DNA of 64,000 bases from Ananas comosus (GCF_001540865.1 NC_033633.1:1509130-1573129); one strand, 5' to 3'. Shown: positions 25,380 to 37,731, counted from the stretch's first letter. The notes: a model not told the origin generated them from the letters alone. Made by a program: numbers and translations.

Positions 25380-27019
25380 TTAATTTAGTTTAAATTAATA
25401 TAAATTTATATATTGTATTTATTTAAAAATTTGTAATAAAAATTATAATTCATAAATTTGTGTTATATTTTATTAGAAAATATTTATAATTAAATTTAAT
25501 TCATGATTAAACTCAAATTTAAATTTTAATATAAAATAGATGAAAATAAATGTTATTTTTTACCTGATTGATCATAACCTTCGTTTTTATTTGAAATATT
25601 TTTAACAAATTGATCATAATAGTTTGTAGAATTTAATTCATAGATGAATATGAATGATTTTTTTTTTTAACAGATTGATTATAACCATTCGTTTCTATTT
25701 GAGATATTTTTTAATAAATTGATCGTAAGAAATATTCTTTTATTCTTTTTTGATTCCGTCTGTCAATTCTATACATTTTTATATATAGTATCGATATAGA
25801 TATAGATATAGATACATAGTTTAATAATAATTCTTTGAATATTAATTCAATTGATATTTATATATTACTGATGCACATCCAGTGTAATTTAGTACTGAAA
25901 ATTTTTTGACCACATAAAAAATTTCATAATCATTTATAATTAGATATATTAGAGTTGTTAAATATCAAAAGCTCGAATTGTGATATACGTAAAACTTTTC
26001 TACACAAAATGTTATAATTTTTAAAAAGTTCTATAACAACTTTTCATATCAAATTAAATCAAATCTTCAACATTTTGTTTAAATTCATTACATTAATCAG
26101 AAAAAAAAAAAGCTTGGCCCCGTTCACAGGTGACGTGGTGATCTGGGTCCAAGGAAATTTATGACCGAGGACGCGGGATAATACTCGTGATCTTATTAAT
26201 TCGTGGGATAATCGACCTCGCTGCTCGTCTCCAACCACGCTACCATGCCACGTGGACGGTGACGGTCGCAAATTAGCTCCGGAAAAAAGAAAAAAAAGAA
26301 AGAACAAGATCCGACCGTTGATTTGGTGGCGTTATTGGGTGTAGAAATTGGACGGTGGAGATGTTAGACGTGAAAGAGGTCGTTCTCGGTGGGGTGGCAG
26401 AATCCGATTCAAAGTAGTGGGCCGTGACTTGGGCGAGGGGAAAATGTAAGTGAGCAGATTCTCTGACGCACTTGTTAATTAAAAATATACCCAATTCATA
26501 TGAAACTATGAACTATTTTTTGAATTAGTAGTTTTTTTCAAAAAAAAATTAAATATTGAATAAGTTACTTTAAAACGATGAACTATTTTTTGAATTAGCA
26601 CTCGTTAATTAAAAATATGCACAATTACTATTTTTTGAATTAGTAATTATTTTACAAGATTTTATACATAACATACGAGAAAAACTGATGTATAACTAAT
26701 AATTTTAATGAAAGAAAAAACATGTATTAAACTCTTCGATGAAACAAAAGTCAAAGGTGAAAGATGTTGAACTTTATGCAAAACCAACACATAAACATAT
26801 AAAAATTAGTACAAACCGGCGTATAATGTTTTCTCGAACAGCTCTACTCATCTCCCAACACTCCACACAATAAGCCGAGTTTATTCCCATTATTACCACC
26901 CACTAAATGCTGTTTGATCACTTGATAACTAACAAGTAATAATAGTCTAATTAAGAAAATTTTAGCTAATCTAGCCAACAGATGTAGGAAGCTGAGAAGA
27001 AAAGGCAGGCATCAAAGAA
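25380..27019. other. intergenic region between the E1 and PNGase A genes
   Basis: Very AT-rich at 25380-26100 and 26480-27000, with a GC-richer island at about 26120-26460. The island contains a CCACGTGG G-box (26248-26255) and several GGACGGTG/CCGTCC-like words but no supported reading frame. It looks promoter-like, yet no gene follows it closely in either direction. Confidence 0.5.
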
Positions 27020-28976
27020 CTAGATATCGGAAACTGCAGCGCAGGACGGGCTAGAGACGTCGTACTTGACGATGCCGCCGACGGTGTTCACTGTCCGGAG
27101 GTGGCAGGTGTTCTCGTCCCGGTACTTGTACGCCGATTTGGTGTTCCCGCTCCCCCAGATGGGCATTCCGTCGCGCATCAGCACCGACCCCTCTGCATCC
27201 TGTCGGTCCGTCAGTGCCGCCGTTATCACTACATTGTTCTCGTTCAGGTTCACCACTTCCACCAGCTGATGGAACAGCCTCCCCTTCTCGAAAACCGCCC
27301 CGCCCGCGGCCGTCACCCTCGACGTTTGTATCTGATGTTCGACATAAAGTGTTACTGACAACTACTGTTTTTGTCTTTCTAACGGCTCGAGCTTTTACAA
27401 ACAGCATCAGATGTGAATTTGCAAATATAACGAATGAAATGGTCGCACGTTGTGAATAGTCCACATACCTGGAGAGGCGCCTCGGCGAAGATTTGAACTC
27501 GGCCGACGACCTGGTGGGCCTTGTGGACGATGACCTCCATCCGCTCCTTGTGCACGACCTCGACCTGCTCGACGGCGCCGCGGTTCTGCACCTCGACCTG
27601 GCTCTTGAAGCCGACCTTCTGCCGCACGGTGGTGGTGAGGTTCCCGCGCGACGAGCTGACCCACCCGAGCTCCCGTCGGGGCTCCCCCACTCCGCCTGTC
27701 TCGTCACCCTCAGCGGCGGCGCCCGGTACTCCTCCAACATCGCCGCCACCTTGTCCGACCACCGGTCCACCCACACGTGCAGATTCCCCGTCACCAGCCA
27801 GTAGCTCTCCGCGCCGTTCACCCCCACCCCGATCTCGTGTGGCCCTGGAGCTTCGAGCAGCAGCCCCAGCAGCGGCGTCAGCTCGACGTCGTAGGACGGC
27901 ATGTCGAACGCCCCGATGGCCGCCACGGGCGACCAGTAGTAGGGGTTCACCGACCCCGGGTAGATCACCGGGAACGGGATCCGTCCCCCTGCGAACTTCC
28001 CGTCAATCGTCGCGAACACCTGCCGCAGCCCACCGTTGAGCTTCCGGTGGTGGCGCCCGGCCCCGTACGACGACTGCAGCGGGTTCGCGTACCACGACTC
28101 CTCATCGCCGTGGTAGGACGCGAAGATCTCGAGCACCGCGCGGTAGGTGTTCGGCGGGACGGTGATCGTCGATGTCGGCGTGTCGGTCTCGTCGTCGATT
28201 CGGAACCAGAGGGCTCTCCTGCATGAGTCGAGGGGCTCGTCGTCGTCGTCTTCGCCGTCGGCGTCGGTGCTGGTGCTAGTGCTGGCGCGCGATATCGGGA
28301 TGATCATGTCAGCCGGCTCGCGGTAGAGGCCTTTGACCCCCGGCCGGCCGTTGAAGTATTGGTGGGTGCTCGAGACCGGGCCACGGTAGAAGTGGAGGGA
28401 GAGATTGGCTGCGAACACGCCGGAGATGAGGGTGGTGCGGTTGGATTCTTTCTCGATTGCGACCGTGATGGCGCCGCCGTTATCGCCGAGGGCGCGGATG
28501 GCGGCGGAGTACCGGGTGATGTCCTTGTGGATTGTCCAGAAAGCGGGGGTGGCGGTGGAGAGCGGAGACCGGGTGCGGAGGACTTCGACGCCGGCGATCC
28601 ACACAGCTCCAGTGTGGTCTTTCTGGCCTGCGGAGACAGAGACAGAGAGCTCGAGGATGACGCGGGTCCATGGGGCAGGGCAATCCTCTGGCTGGGTGTA
28701 GTTCACGGCGGTGGCAACTAGGGAGGTGAAGGCACTGAAATTGGCGGTGGCGGGGTCGGCGGCAGCAAAGTTGCGGTAGAGGGCGAGGACGGAGCATCGC
28801 GGTGGTTGCGTCGGGAGGACTGGAGGGAGTGTCGGGTCGAGGAACTCGACGCCAGCGGTGGCCGGCGCAGCGGCAGCGCCACATTGCACTACATGGTGGG
28901 TGTAAGTGAGGGTGGAGGTGAAGAGGAAGAGGAGCAGAAAAGGTGGTGGTGAGAAGTAGGGGAGTGTGAGGTGCAT
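27020..28976 (-). CDS. PNGase A-type peptide-N-glycosidase homologue, with a frameshift
   Basis: Homologue of secreted almond/Arabidopsis peptide-N4-(N-acetyl-beta-glucosaminyl)asparagine amidase A, which removes N-glycans from glycopeptides. Two exons: 28976-27469 and 27331-27020 (donor CAG|GTATGT, acceptor CATCAG). It has an N-terminal signal peptide (MHLTLPYFSPPPFLLLFLF) followed by conserved blocks: VEFLDPTLP, WTRVILELSVS, WIAGVEVLRT, WTIHKDITRY, NPYYWSPVAAIGAFD and LHVWVDRWSDKV. The frame breaks near 27683-27687, in a run of five Cs on the plus strand. Upstream the protein reads VTRQAEWGS; downstream the family sequence resumes in another frame (ELGWVSSSRGNLTTTVRQ). With one more base exon 1 would end in phase 0, as exon 2 requires. 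So either the assembly lacks one base or the allele is recently broken (about 606 aa if intact). Confidence 0.85.
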
Positions 28977-29045
28977 TTTGACACTTTTTTGAAATCTTTA
29001 TTAGTTTTGATAGAGAGGGAGGGATGAGGCTAGAGTGTAGATGAC

Positions 29046-29051
29046 TTTATA
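29046..29051 (-). promoter_or_regulatory. candidate TATA box of the PNGase A homologue
   Basis: TATAAA on the minus strand lies 70 bp upstream of the ATG at 28976, within ATATAAAGTC. A pyrimidine-rich leader lies between. Confidence 0.5.
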
Positions 29052-29484
29052 TGAGGAATATATGTTCCTCTTGAACCGAGAGATGTTTTATTTATATAGT
29101 TATTTATTGATTTACTCTTTTAGGGGCCCAAATGTGTTACATATTTTTATCATTAAGGTCAAGAAGAACACAAACGCACATCAAGACAACGTAGAACACT
29201 CTACTGTGCTCGTAAAAATCCATTTAACTATTTAATTTCTATATTTAATTAAAAATTTATTAATCTATTATGCTCTGCACAAGAATATGCACTTTGCCCT
29301 AACAAAAATACCATGCATGCTACATGGGCATCTTTTGTACGGGTTGTAGGAGCGAAGCTTCCTATTTCGAAGCGATTGGGAAAAGAATCCCTGAGCGCAT
29401 ATTTGTGAACAATGTGATGCTAGAAGCTTCTCAACTATTTCTTTCACTGAAAATGTTTCCAAGCCGTTTCATACAAACCAGCTT

Positions 29485-29532
29485 GGTTTTCAAATTATCA
29501 TCACTACTTGAAACCCAGTTTACATTTTAATG

Positions 29533-29590
<58 letters not shown>

Positions 29591-29672
29591 TGAGGCTACT
29601 ATGCTTCTGGATCCGTGCTTCCANGGTTTTCAAATTATCATCACTACTTGAAACCCAGTTTACATTTTAATG

Positions 29673-29708
<36 letters not shown>
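29485..29708. repeat. duplicated flank around a (TA)n/MITE insertion, with an N
   Basis: The same sequence of about 60 bp (GGTTTTCAAATTATCATCAC...AATGTTTCATATATATA) occurs at 29485 and again at 29625. Between the copies lie (TA)n, the first about 35 bp of a type-A MITE (GAGTGAGGCTACTATGCTTC) and an N at 29624. This looks like two alleles, one with and one without the MITE, joined end to end by the assembler. Confidence 0.65.
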
Positions 29709-29712
<4 letters not shown>

Positions 29713-30037
29713 CAGCATTGTGCTTTTATATTCAGAGATAAAGAGAGAGATATATAAAATGCTAAATTTCTACATATATATATATATATAATCAAAGTGA
29801 AAATGGATCCATCTTAAAAGTCAGATAAACTATATACAAGCAACCAAAAAAGCACAAAGTTACTAGAAGCAAAAGGAGCTTCTTATGGAAAAAAAAAAAG
29901 AGTAAAAGAGATAAGCAGGTTCGATGCTCCTGGAGAAAAATATGCTCAGATACGAGACTATAAGAGGCACTTTTGCGTACTTATTTTTGCATAAACTAAA
30001 GGCCCCATATACACTTCTTCCATGTAGAGATCTTTTC

Positions 30038-33000
30038 TCAGGAGATATAGCCCTTGCTCTTAAGATTCTCAATCGAGTCCTTGATAATTTCCTCCATGGA
30101 GCTGAACTCGACGCCCAATTCGATCAGCTTCTTCGCAGCCTTCGGGGCTCTTCGTAACCCCGGTTGTGTATCCTTCGGAAAACTACATAAGTAAACATCA
30201 GAAAAATCCATATCAGAAGGCGACATACCACAAGTATGCTACATTCCCCAGGTTTTTAGCGAGTTCTAAGTAGATTCAATTGCATGTTGTTAATATCATA
30301 CAGGGTCAATTAATCATCTAGTCCTTAAAGTTTGACTCATGGCGATTTCGTCCTCATGACGTCGATTTCGACAATTTAGTCCTCGATATATGCTCCACAT
30401 AACGATTAAGTTCTGCTGAAAAGACGCCATGTAGGATTCAAACTTCAGGGACTAATATTGTCAAAAACTCAAAACTCTCCGAGAGATTCTAACCAAGGCC
30501 ACATTTTTGGAAAGCAAAATTGTAACTAGCCCAGTATCTACTATTAGCCTACTGGTGCTTGCAATTTCCGAGAGCACCAGCTTTATTCATACCTGGGCAC
30601 TTTGTATTCAGGGTAAAGCTCTGCAACTTTGGATGCAAAATCGCTCCAATGAGAAATGGATTCCACACATAAGTGCCTTCCAGATGCTGCCGGGTTTTCG
30701 AATAGCATGATATGGGAGAGTGCGACATCTTTGACGTGGACTGGTCCCATGTAAAAATCTGGATACTCTTCAGTGCAGCCTGCAACCATGTCAGCTTCTA
30801 GTGTAAGATCAATTATTTTCTAAATTTTTTTTGGTTGCTATTTTTTTTTTTTAGTATAAAAGTGTTTTGCGAGCCCATCACAGTAGTACATTACCCATCA
30901 AAGTAATACAAATGTACTACTTGGGTTAACAGTAATAGCTTTTAGCACGTCAAAAGCAATAGCTTCAGCATAGCATCATTCTTACAATGAAGGATCTTGT
31001 ATATCCATGGTCTGCAGACAATACAGCAGCATCTTGGTTTCAAACACAAAGGCCCGGTACTTGTTCTGCCCACTTCTAGAAGGTCAACATTCCCCTATGA
31101 ACGAAATCCTTATGTCCATGTGTTGATCTATGGGCAATATTGGTCAATCTTAAAAGTATCCATAAGGCAGTCGGTCAAAGCACGGCGAACATCATAGCCC
31201 CTTTTGCCAAAAAGTGTTATTGGAGCGCCGTAAATGTGTCAAGGCTACTTTCAGAAATTACATATAGATATCTTTATACTGAGGCCAACTAGCATCAATA
31301 TCCAACATGCATAAGATGCGGACAGGATGTAGATTAAAGTTTCTATGCTTCAGATGAAGATTTCAGAAAAACAAATGGCAAAAGTGCAGGCAAATCTATT
31401 GTCTAAATAGCATTAGATCTATTCCTGGTATACCACTGGGATACTTTCGGCTACTACCGTCTTAACCCATCTGGTAGAAATTTGCCACCTTGTCAGTTCC
31501 TTGAAGATTTCCCTAGTGGATTCTCATCCGAACTAGAATTTTGATAGTTATAAAGTAAATGCCTTCACCTATAAGCTGCAAAGCTTTTATGTAGACTAAG
31601 CAGTTTTTGCAAAGCTCCACAAACAATGTCTAGAAGAATGATAAGGGTTCTCCGCCTCATAGAAAACTAGACAAGAAAGCAACAATAAAAATGAGGGGTC
31701 TATACAATTAGTAAGCAACAGCACAGGATTACAAGCATCTCGTCTAACCTAAGGTGAGGGCACCTGATGAACAAATGGGAGCGAGCTGCCATAACAGCAT
31801 ATACTTTTTCTAACAATAAAAATTAGACCACACTAACTATAAACAGCTCACTTTTTATCCATGTGTCAGGAGCACAATTTACTTCTCGTTGGGCCTTCCA
31901 TTCTTAGCGTGTTCAATCTAAACGCCAACAAGCTTATGAGACATTTCGACATTCTTTTGAGTGCCTTTGGGTGGCCTTGTGATGTCCCAACAACCTTTCA
32001 GAAGCTAAAATGAGAACATATATAGACAATAAATACAAGAAAATTAGCAGTAGAAATTCAGTAGATTATACAAAACACACCTTCAAGCAGACGGACAATC
32101 ATCGCCATACTAGCATTGATTTTAGGGGGAATTATCGGACCCAGGACCGTGCCCGGATTGATCACAACCACATCCAATCCATTCTCCTTGGCGAACTCCC
32201 ATGCTGCTTTCTCTGCCAATGTCTTGGAAGCTGGATACCAAAGCTAACAAAACACATGACCAAACCGTTCAGATAATTTCCCTACCTTCAAATAACAAGA
32301 GAAAATGGAGCTTCCTGATGTACCTCATTCTTCTTGCAGTACTCGACGTCGGTCCAACAGCTCTCATCTTTCACCACGTCGGCCGGCCAATCATGGCTGG
32401 GCACGATGGCTGAGATCGACGACGTCACCACCACTCGCCTCACCCCGCTCTCCTTTGCGGCACGGAGCACATTAAGTGTTCCCTTCACCGCTGGGTCCAA
32501 CAACTCTCTCTGCCACAAAGAAGAATAATGATTCACAAAAATAGGAAATTCAACAAAAAAAATTAGTACGTTAAAAAAAAAACTAAAAGCAATTTAATTG
32601 AGATTACATGAGATTACAATGCCAAAAAAAAAAAGAAACATGTGTGGAACTTCTTATGTGATTACATATTTTTCTTTCATTCACAATTGTAAGAACGCTA
32701 AGAATCAATATTTCATTTAGTCATTTAGATAATTCATAAAATTTTTAATATCTCTTGAATACTGAATAGATTATCCCTAATTTCTTGTGATTTTTTTTTC
32801 CAAACATTTAGAAACTATCAAATAATTCAGGAAACAAAGTATACAAACTTTCACGAAATAAAATATGGAGATTTAATTACACTACACAATAGGACTTTTT
32901 TTTTTTTTTTTTTTTTTTTTGCTGAAAATACTCTCAAATGAACTTCAGTTTCTAAAATAATCTCTACACTAATCCAGCAAAGAGAATTTCTCTACAAGTA

Positions 33001-33319
33001 GTATATCTTTTGATGATTCACACTAAGATTAACCGCAGAGTTTTTGAAAATAGTAAGTTTTCTTAATCAAATTAAGAGGATTTTCCAAACTTCTTTGCCG
33101 ACGAGCAAGTAAAAATGGACGATTTTTGTTATTTAAGAGAAAGATTAGTAAAAAGTTTGAGCTATTATTAACTGTACCGAAACTCTGCAACCATTTGTGA
33201 GTGGACTGCAGGGATTACCATTGATAAAAAGGATTTTTTTTAAAAAAAAAAACAACAATTTACGCTGTTAAACTATGAGGCGTGTGATACTAAACTAAAT
33301 TGGTTGAATGAGCAACGCC

Positions 33320-33350
<31 letters not shown>

Positions 33351-33889
33351 GTGGTTTGAGGATCAAGATCACAGTATAGAAAGCGAGAACACTCGTAGAG
33401 TTCGTTGAGCAGAAGCGAAATGAAATTAACCTAATTTGGGAATGTGAGAGAGCAAAGAACGAAGAACCTGGGGATCGAGGACGCGATCGACGGTGCAGGG
33501 GGAGGCGAGGTGGAAGACGCCGCCGCAGCCGCGGATGGCGGCGCGGAGCGAGTCCGGGCGGAGGAGGTCGATGGCGAAGAGCCGGAGCCGCTCCGCCGCG
33601 CCGTCCAGCCCCCGCAGGTGCTCCGTCTCCGCCGCGTCCTCTGCGAGAGGAAGAAGACGACGACGCGCTACTAAATTTACCGACCCAGATGAAAAACTGG
33701 AAGGATCTAGAGAGATCTAGAGAGATGTAGAGAGATGTAGAGGAAGGGGATGGTGATACGGAGGTTGAGGACGGCGGCGTGGACGGAGTAGCCGCGGGCG
33801 AGGAGGAGGCGCACGAGCCACGAGCCGATGAAGCCGCTCCCCCCCGTCACGCACACCGTGGTTGTGGCCGCGGCCGAGCTCGACATCAT
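30038..33889 (-). CDS. cinnamoyl-CoA-reductase-like NAD(P)-dependent dehydrogenase
   Basis: Extended short-chain dehydrogenase of the CCR/DFR superfamily, closest in wording to Arabidopsis At2g02400-type proteins. Six exons: 33889-33760, 33640-33468, 32509-32324, 32243-32081, 30779-30593 and 30182-30038, all in phase (327 aa). The Rossmann motif [13 protein letters not shown] is at about residues 14-26. The catalytic Ser lies in [11 protein letters not shown], and the Tyr-x3-Lys is WYPASK (Y166, K170). True lignin CCRs carry a KNWYCYGK signature; here it is CKKNELWYPASK, so lignin CCR activity is doubtful and the substrate is unknown (probably an aldehyde, ketone or CoA ester). The C-terminal blocks [20 protein letters not shown] and [11 protein letters not shown] are intact. 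The first of two adjacent ATGs is used. The protein should be cytosolic, since no targeting peptide is seen. Confidence 0.9.
30305..30475. repeat. inverted-repeat element in CCR-like intron 5
   Basis: The left arm (TAGTCCTTAAAGTTTGACTCATGGCG) is complementary to the right arm (CGCCATGTAGGATTCAAACTTCAGGGACTA). It is similar to the element in the E1 intron (20319-20585), so this is a recurrent family. Confidence 0.5.
33322..33351. repeat. (ATC)n trinucleotide microsatellite
   Basis: About ten tandem TCA/ATC units lie inside intron 2 of the CCR-like gene. It is a simple-sequence length polymorphism candidate with no coding effect. Confidence 0.8.
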
Positions 33890-35103
33890 CTCTACCTATC
33901 TCCTCCTCCTCCTCTTCTTCTTCCTCGTTTTTAGATTTGCTCACGCTCCTAAAGTAGTAAGTTATTGGTGTTTTTAAATTTTTAAATAAAAAAAAAGTAT
34001 AAATAGGATGATAGCAATCATTTAAAAGTAAGCCGATAGATGATTAAATAGTATAATTTAACAAATAAAATAATGAAAAATAAATTTAACAATAAAAAAT
34101 TTTGATTAAAAAATTATATCTAACAATAAAAAATTTACTAAGGCTTAGTTTTGGCATTGAAACCTATCTAACTTTATTAGATAAAATAGAGTTAAGAAAA
34201 AAAATATATAAGGTTATGTTTATACGTGAACAGTAGAAAATATATCGTAACCAACTTATCGTGATATGCGGAACACATACGGAAACAAATAAGGTATTTC
34301 CTAATAAATTTTCTCACCAACGCAATCTCCCCGTAATCACAAACAAAATCTAAGTACCGTAATCACAAACAAAATCTAAGTAATAAATACTTTGTGCTTT
34401 TAAGAATAACCCACTATGGTTCTCCCATCAAGTTTAGAAGATGGATAAGCTCAAAAATCGCCACCAAGCCCGAAACTAATAACCCACTATGGCTCTCCAA
34501 TCCTAATCACGATCTTTTCTTTTCTTTTCTTAAAGCGAAATGTAGCAACGAGTAGAGTAAACCAAGAAACTGAGCGACACGTGGCTTTCAAATGGACCCA
34601 CGTGGTAGATGGGCCCACATGTGTTACTCACAATCGTGTTGTAGAAAAACAACTCTTGGGCCGAGACGGATCGGATTTAGCCCAAGCACACAAGTTGGGC
34701 CGAGCCCAAAGTCAGAGGTTAGAAGGAAAATATTGCAATCGAAAGGGTAGATCAAAAAAAAAAAAAAACGAAAAAAGAGAGAGACTATAATAATAATGCA
34801 AAGTACTACAAGAAATGGCATTTATAATCTCAACCGATATCCACATTATCTACTCGAGTAGCATTTTTATTACACTTACAAGACACCAACATCAAAATCA
34901 GATTAGTACATAGCTCAAGCAGATCATCCTAACCAATCTGCAACTTCCAAAGCACGAGAAATTAAGAACGCAAACAAAGAAGGTACAAGCACATTATAAC
35001 GAGTTGGTTCATGACGACTCCTCAACTCTAATATTACTGCAAAAGATGACTACAAGAAAACATTAGTGGGGCTAGAACCATGAAAAATTCATTTCCTTTC
35101 GCA
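33890..35103. other. intergenic region: CCR-like promoter and downstream end of ferritin
   Basis: AT-rich sequence with a 26-bp direct repeat (CCGTAATCACAAACAAAATC..., 34331-34356 and 34357-34382) and a GC-richer regulatory cluster at 34578-34708. No gene is visible. Confidence 0.55.
34578..34708. promoter_or_regulatory. cluster of G-boxes and TGGGCY (site II) motifs
   Basis: Two CACGTG G-boxes (34578-34583 and 34599-34604) are followed by five TGGGCC/AGCCCA site-II-type words (34610-34615, 34657-34662, 34679-34684, 34696-34701, 34703-34708). Site II motifs bind TCP factors in plant housekeeping promoters, and G-boxes bind bZIP/bHLH proteins. The cluster lies about 0.7 kb upstream of the CCR-like ATG. 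Whether it drives that gene is uncertain. Confidence 0.45.
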
Positions 35104-37539
35104 TCACGCGGCACCATTTCCTTCTTCGTGGAGAAGCATCCGATCAAAATGCCAGACTCCTGCACGCAAATTACACAAATTTTGTGTAAGAACCATGAAA
35201 AGAAAATTACACTTTTAGTGGAAAAGCAGAACGCATTTCATGAGGCCTCACCATGTCCTTTCCCGACCCTTCTCAGCTGAGCGACATATTCAGAGATCTT
35301 CTTAATGGCTTCCACCTGAACAGAAAAGAAAAGCATAAACACCATCAGCCGATAATTACGGTACTAGTATATATGAGGGAGCACACTGATATAGAAATAC
35401 AAGAGAACAAAATCTCTTCGCGTCACTCAAATTCAGTGTTAATTATACAGTGTTAAGGAAACAATGGTTTTACCTGCTCCTCTAGAAATTCGCTTTCAAT
35501 GAATGATTGCATCTCAGGATCATTGCACCTTCCTGCTACCTATTCATCCATATAACAGATATTAACATGTGTTTAAGCAAACCAATACAAATTCAGTGAA
35601 TTTTTGGAAACAATTGTTGAGGGTCGACCGTATAGATCAGTCAACAGGGATCACTTACGCTGTGCAAATTGAGGAGCTTCTCATTTGTCAGCTTCTCAAG
35701 AGCTAAAGCCAATTCCATTGCTGAAATAAGAAAATAATTTAGTATTTGATTATATTCTAACAATGATGTTGACATAGCACGTACTTAAAAAAAATAAGAG
35801 TTAAATGACAGCATAAAGGTGTTCTTGAGTAAAGCGATAATCTTAATGACAACAAAAAAGCCTTGTTCCGCGATATGGCATCGTGTCAGCATAATACTTG
35901 GACAACCCATAGAGGTGGCATCCCCCATCACAGAAACTACCATAAAGAATCCATTCTTAAAAGTTAAAACCCCAATAACTTTAATTTGTAGTATATTATC
36001 AATCACACTTTAATCCCCACGTTAATAATTACTCTTCTTTTCCCATTCCTCCTTTTCGTAATGTTCTAACATAAACGAAAAGCAGCGATTTTTGAAGATA
36101 AATATGTGGCGCACCAAATAGAAGTAAGACGCATGGTGTGAAGGCCGCAACTTAATAACTTGTCTGATTTGAACACCTGGATCATTGATCCTAATCTACA
36201 CATTCAATACATCTCCTTTGAGAATACCTCAACACTTTCAATTATTCAACGAAAACACTAGAAAATTTCATGTAACCAATCATGACCGAGAAATGTCCAT
36301 GACCACAGAGAATCCAGAATATTTGGTAACTTGATAAAAACAAAATATAGAAGAAGAAACTCACCGTACAATGCATCGCCTTTCTCTGGATGATCAAACT
36401 CAGTTAAAGGCATCACTATCGACTGCAACTTCACTCTGCCTCCGCGTTTGTTCTGTAAGGACAGCAACGCAATCTTAGTTATCAAAAGTTGAAAACAACA
36501 ATGAATCAAACTCCTAATAGGACGAAAATTATGATCATGGGCAAAAAACCTGGTATTTCATAAATTTCTCAGCATGTTCACGCTCCTCATCACTTGATTC
36601 CTTGAAGAAACTGAAACATGAGAGCACAAAATTAAAGACTAGTTATATCATTCAAATAAGCAGAACAAAATTAGAGTCGCGAATTTCTTCAAACTTACTT
36701 GGCAAGTCCTCTCAGAGCAACATTATCCCGATCGAAGTAGGCGAACATGGCGTGGTAAACATACGAAACATTATACTCCACACTGCAGTATAACGCCACA
36801 AGCCAAATCCATCAATTGAATTTCACTTTACAGATCTTACAATCAAGAGAAAGCATTGGAAACCACATCACACAAAATACGCCATATCATAGTAGTGTCC
36901 TCTTTAATCATATTCCGCTATTTGTCATGATATCAACTTATTTTCTACCTAAAGTAAATCCATACGGTATAAAACTATTCAATAAGCATCATTTGTAGTG
37001 ATATAAATCAACATTATGCGAAATCACACGGCAACATGCAACAAAACAAATTTACCCCCACAAAATACTAATTCTATTTGAATCTAAAGCTTTGAGAGTA
37101 AAATGAATATATCAGCATTTAATTTAAAAATTGAACTTAAAATCACAAAAATAACAGATCCCAAACAAAGACAAAGAAGGAGATATTACTTGATCTGTTC
37201 ATTGATCGCGGCCTCGCAATCGTCGGCGTACTTGTGGCGAGCGAGGGATTGATCGAGGGCCTGGGGAACGAGAGCGAGCTCGCTCTTGAGCTCCTCGAAG
37301 GGCTCGAAGAGCACGCCGGTGATGGCGCGGTTACTGGAGTTGGGGGCGGCGGCGGCGACCACCACGGACCCATTCTTCGCCGTCCCTCGACGAAGCCTCA
37401 ACGCAGAGCTCAGCGAAGACGACGAGGCGGAGGAGGAGAGGGGGCCAACAATGGCGGCGGCGGCGGCGGCGGAGGAGGGAGGAGAGGGATCGACGGAGGG
37501 GGAGAGGAGGGAGAGAGAGGGAGGAGCCCTAAGAAGCAT
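35104..37539 (-). CDS. FER: plastid ferritin
   Basis: Iron-storage protein whose 24-mer shell oxidises and stores Fe in plastids. Eight exons, all phase-consistent: 37539-37190, 36782-36699, 36610-36550, 36452-36365, 35720-35659, 35539-35474, 35315-35252 and 35159-35104 (276 aa). Residues up to about 60 form a Ser/Ala-rich transit peptide. The plant extension peptide and helix A follow ([19 protein letters not shown]). Ferroxidase-type residues lie in [20 protein letters not shown] and [12 protein letters not shown]. The C-terminus has [20 protein letters not shown] and VWHFDRM. The last exon is easy to miss: exon 7 read through its donor (CATG|GTGAGG) would stop nine bases later, losing the conserved VWHFD end. 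The eight-exon structure is usual for plant ferritins. Two G-boxes lie upstream, but I see no exact iron-dependent regulatory sequence. Confidence 0.95.
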
Positions 37540-37541
37540 GG

Positions 37542-37542
<1 letters not shown>

Positions 37543-37576
<34 letters not shown>
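37543..37576 (-). repeat. (CT)n tract in the ferritin 5' leader
   Basis: An alternating CT run of about 17 units on the coding strand ends a few bases before the ferritin ATG. CT-rich leaders are common in plant genes. Confidence 0.8.
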
Positions 37577-37586
<10 letters not shown>

Positions 37587-37643
37587 GAGAAATGGGAAAA
37601 TTTGAGTAGAGAGGGGTGAGGAGGAATGAGTGGTGGGAGAGGG

Positions 37644-37651
37644 TAAATATA
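37644..37651 (-). promoter_or_regulatory. candidate TATA box of the ferritin gene
   Basis: TATATTTA on the minus strand lies 105-112 bp upstream of the ATG, followed by a pyrimidine-rich leader. Confidence 0.5.
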
Positions 37652-37678
37652 GAGATCAGAGGGGGTGTGGATGCGCGA

Positions 37679-37731
37679 CACGTGGACGGTGGGGATTTGA
37701 TGAGGTGGATTGCGCGTGTGGGGAACACGTG
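37679..37731 (-). promoter_or_regulatory. pair of G-boxes upstream of ferritin
   Basis: CACGTG occurs at 37679-37684 (in GACACGTGGACGG) and at 37726-37731 (in GAACACGTGGTC), 28-80 bp upstream of the TATA box. These are candidate bHLH/bZIP sites; plant ferritin genes are known to respond to iron and ABA/redox signals. Function here is inferred from position. Confidence 0.5.

Noticed and set aside
27066..28884. Several long open frames antisense to, or out of frame with, the PNGase A gene
   Set aside because: They are by-products of the high GC content of this exon; their Arg/Pro-rich translations show no domain.
37234..37609. Gly/Glu-rich frames opposite ferritin exon 1
   Set aside because: They lie antisense to the transit peptide and the CT-rich leader, with low-complexity translations; no independent gene.
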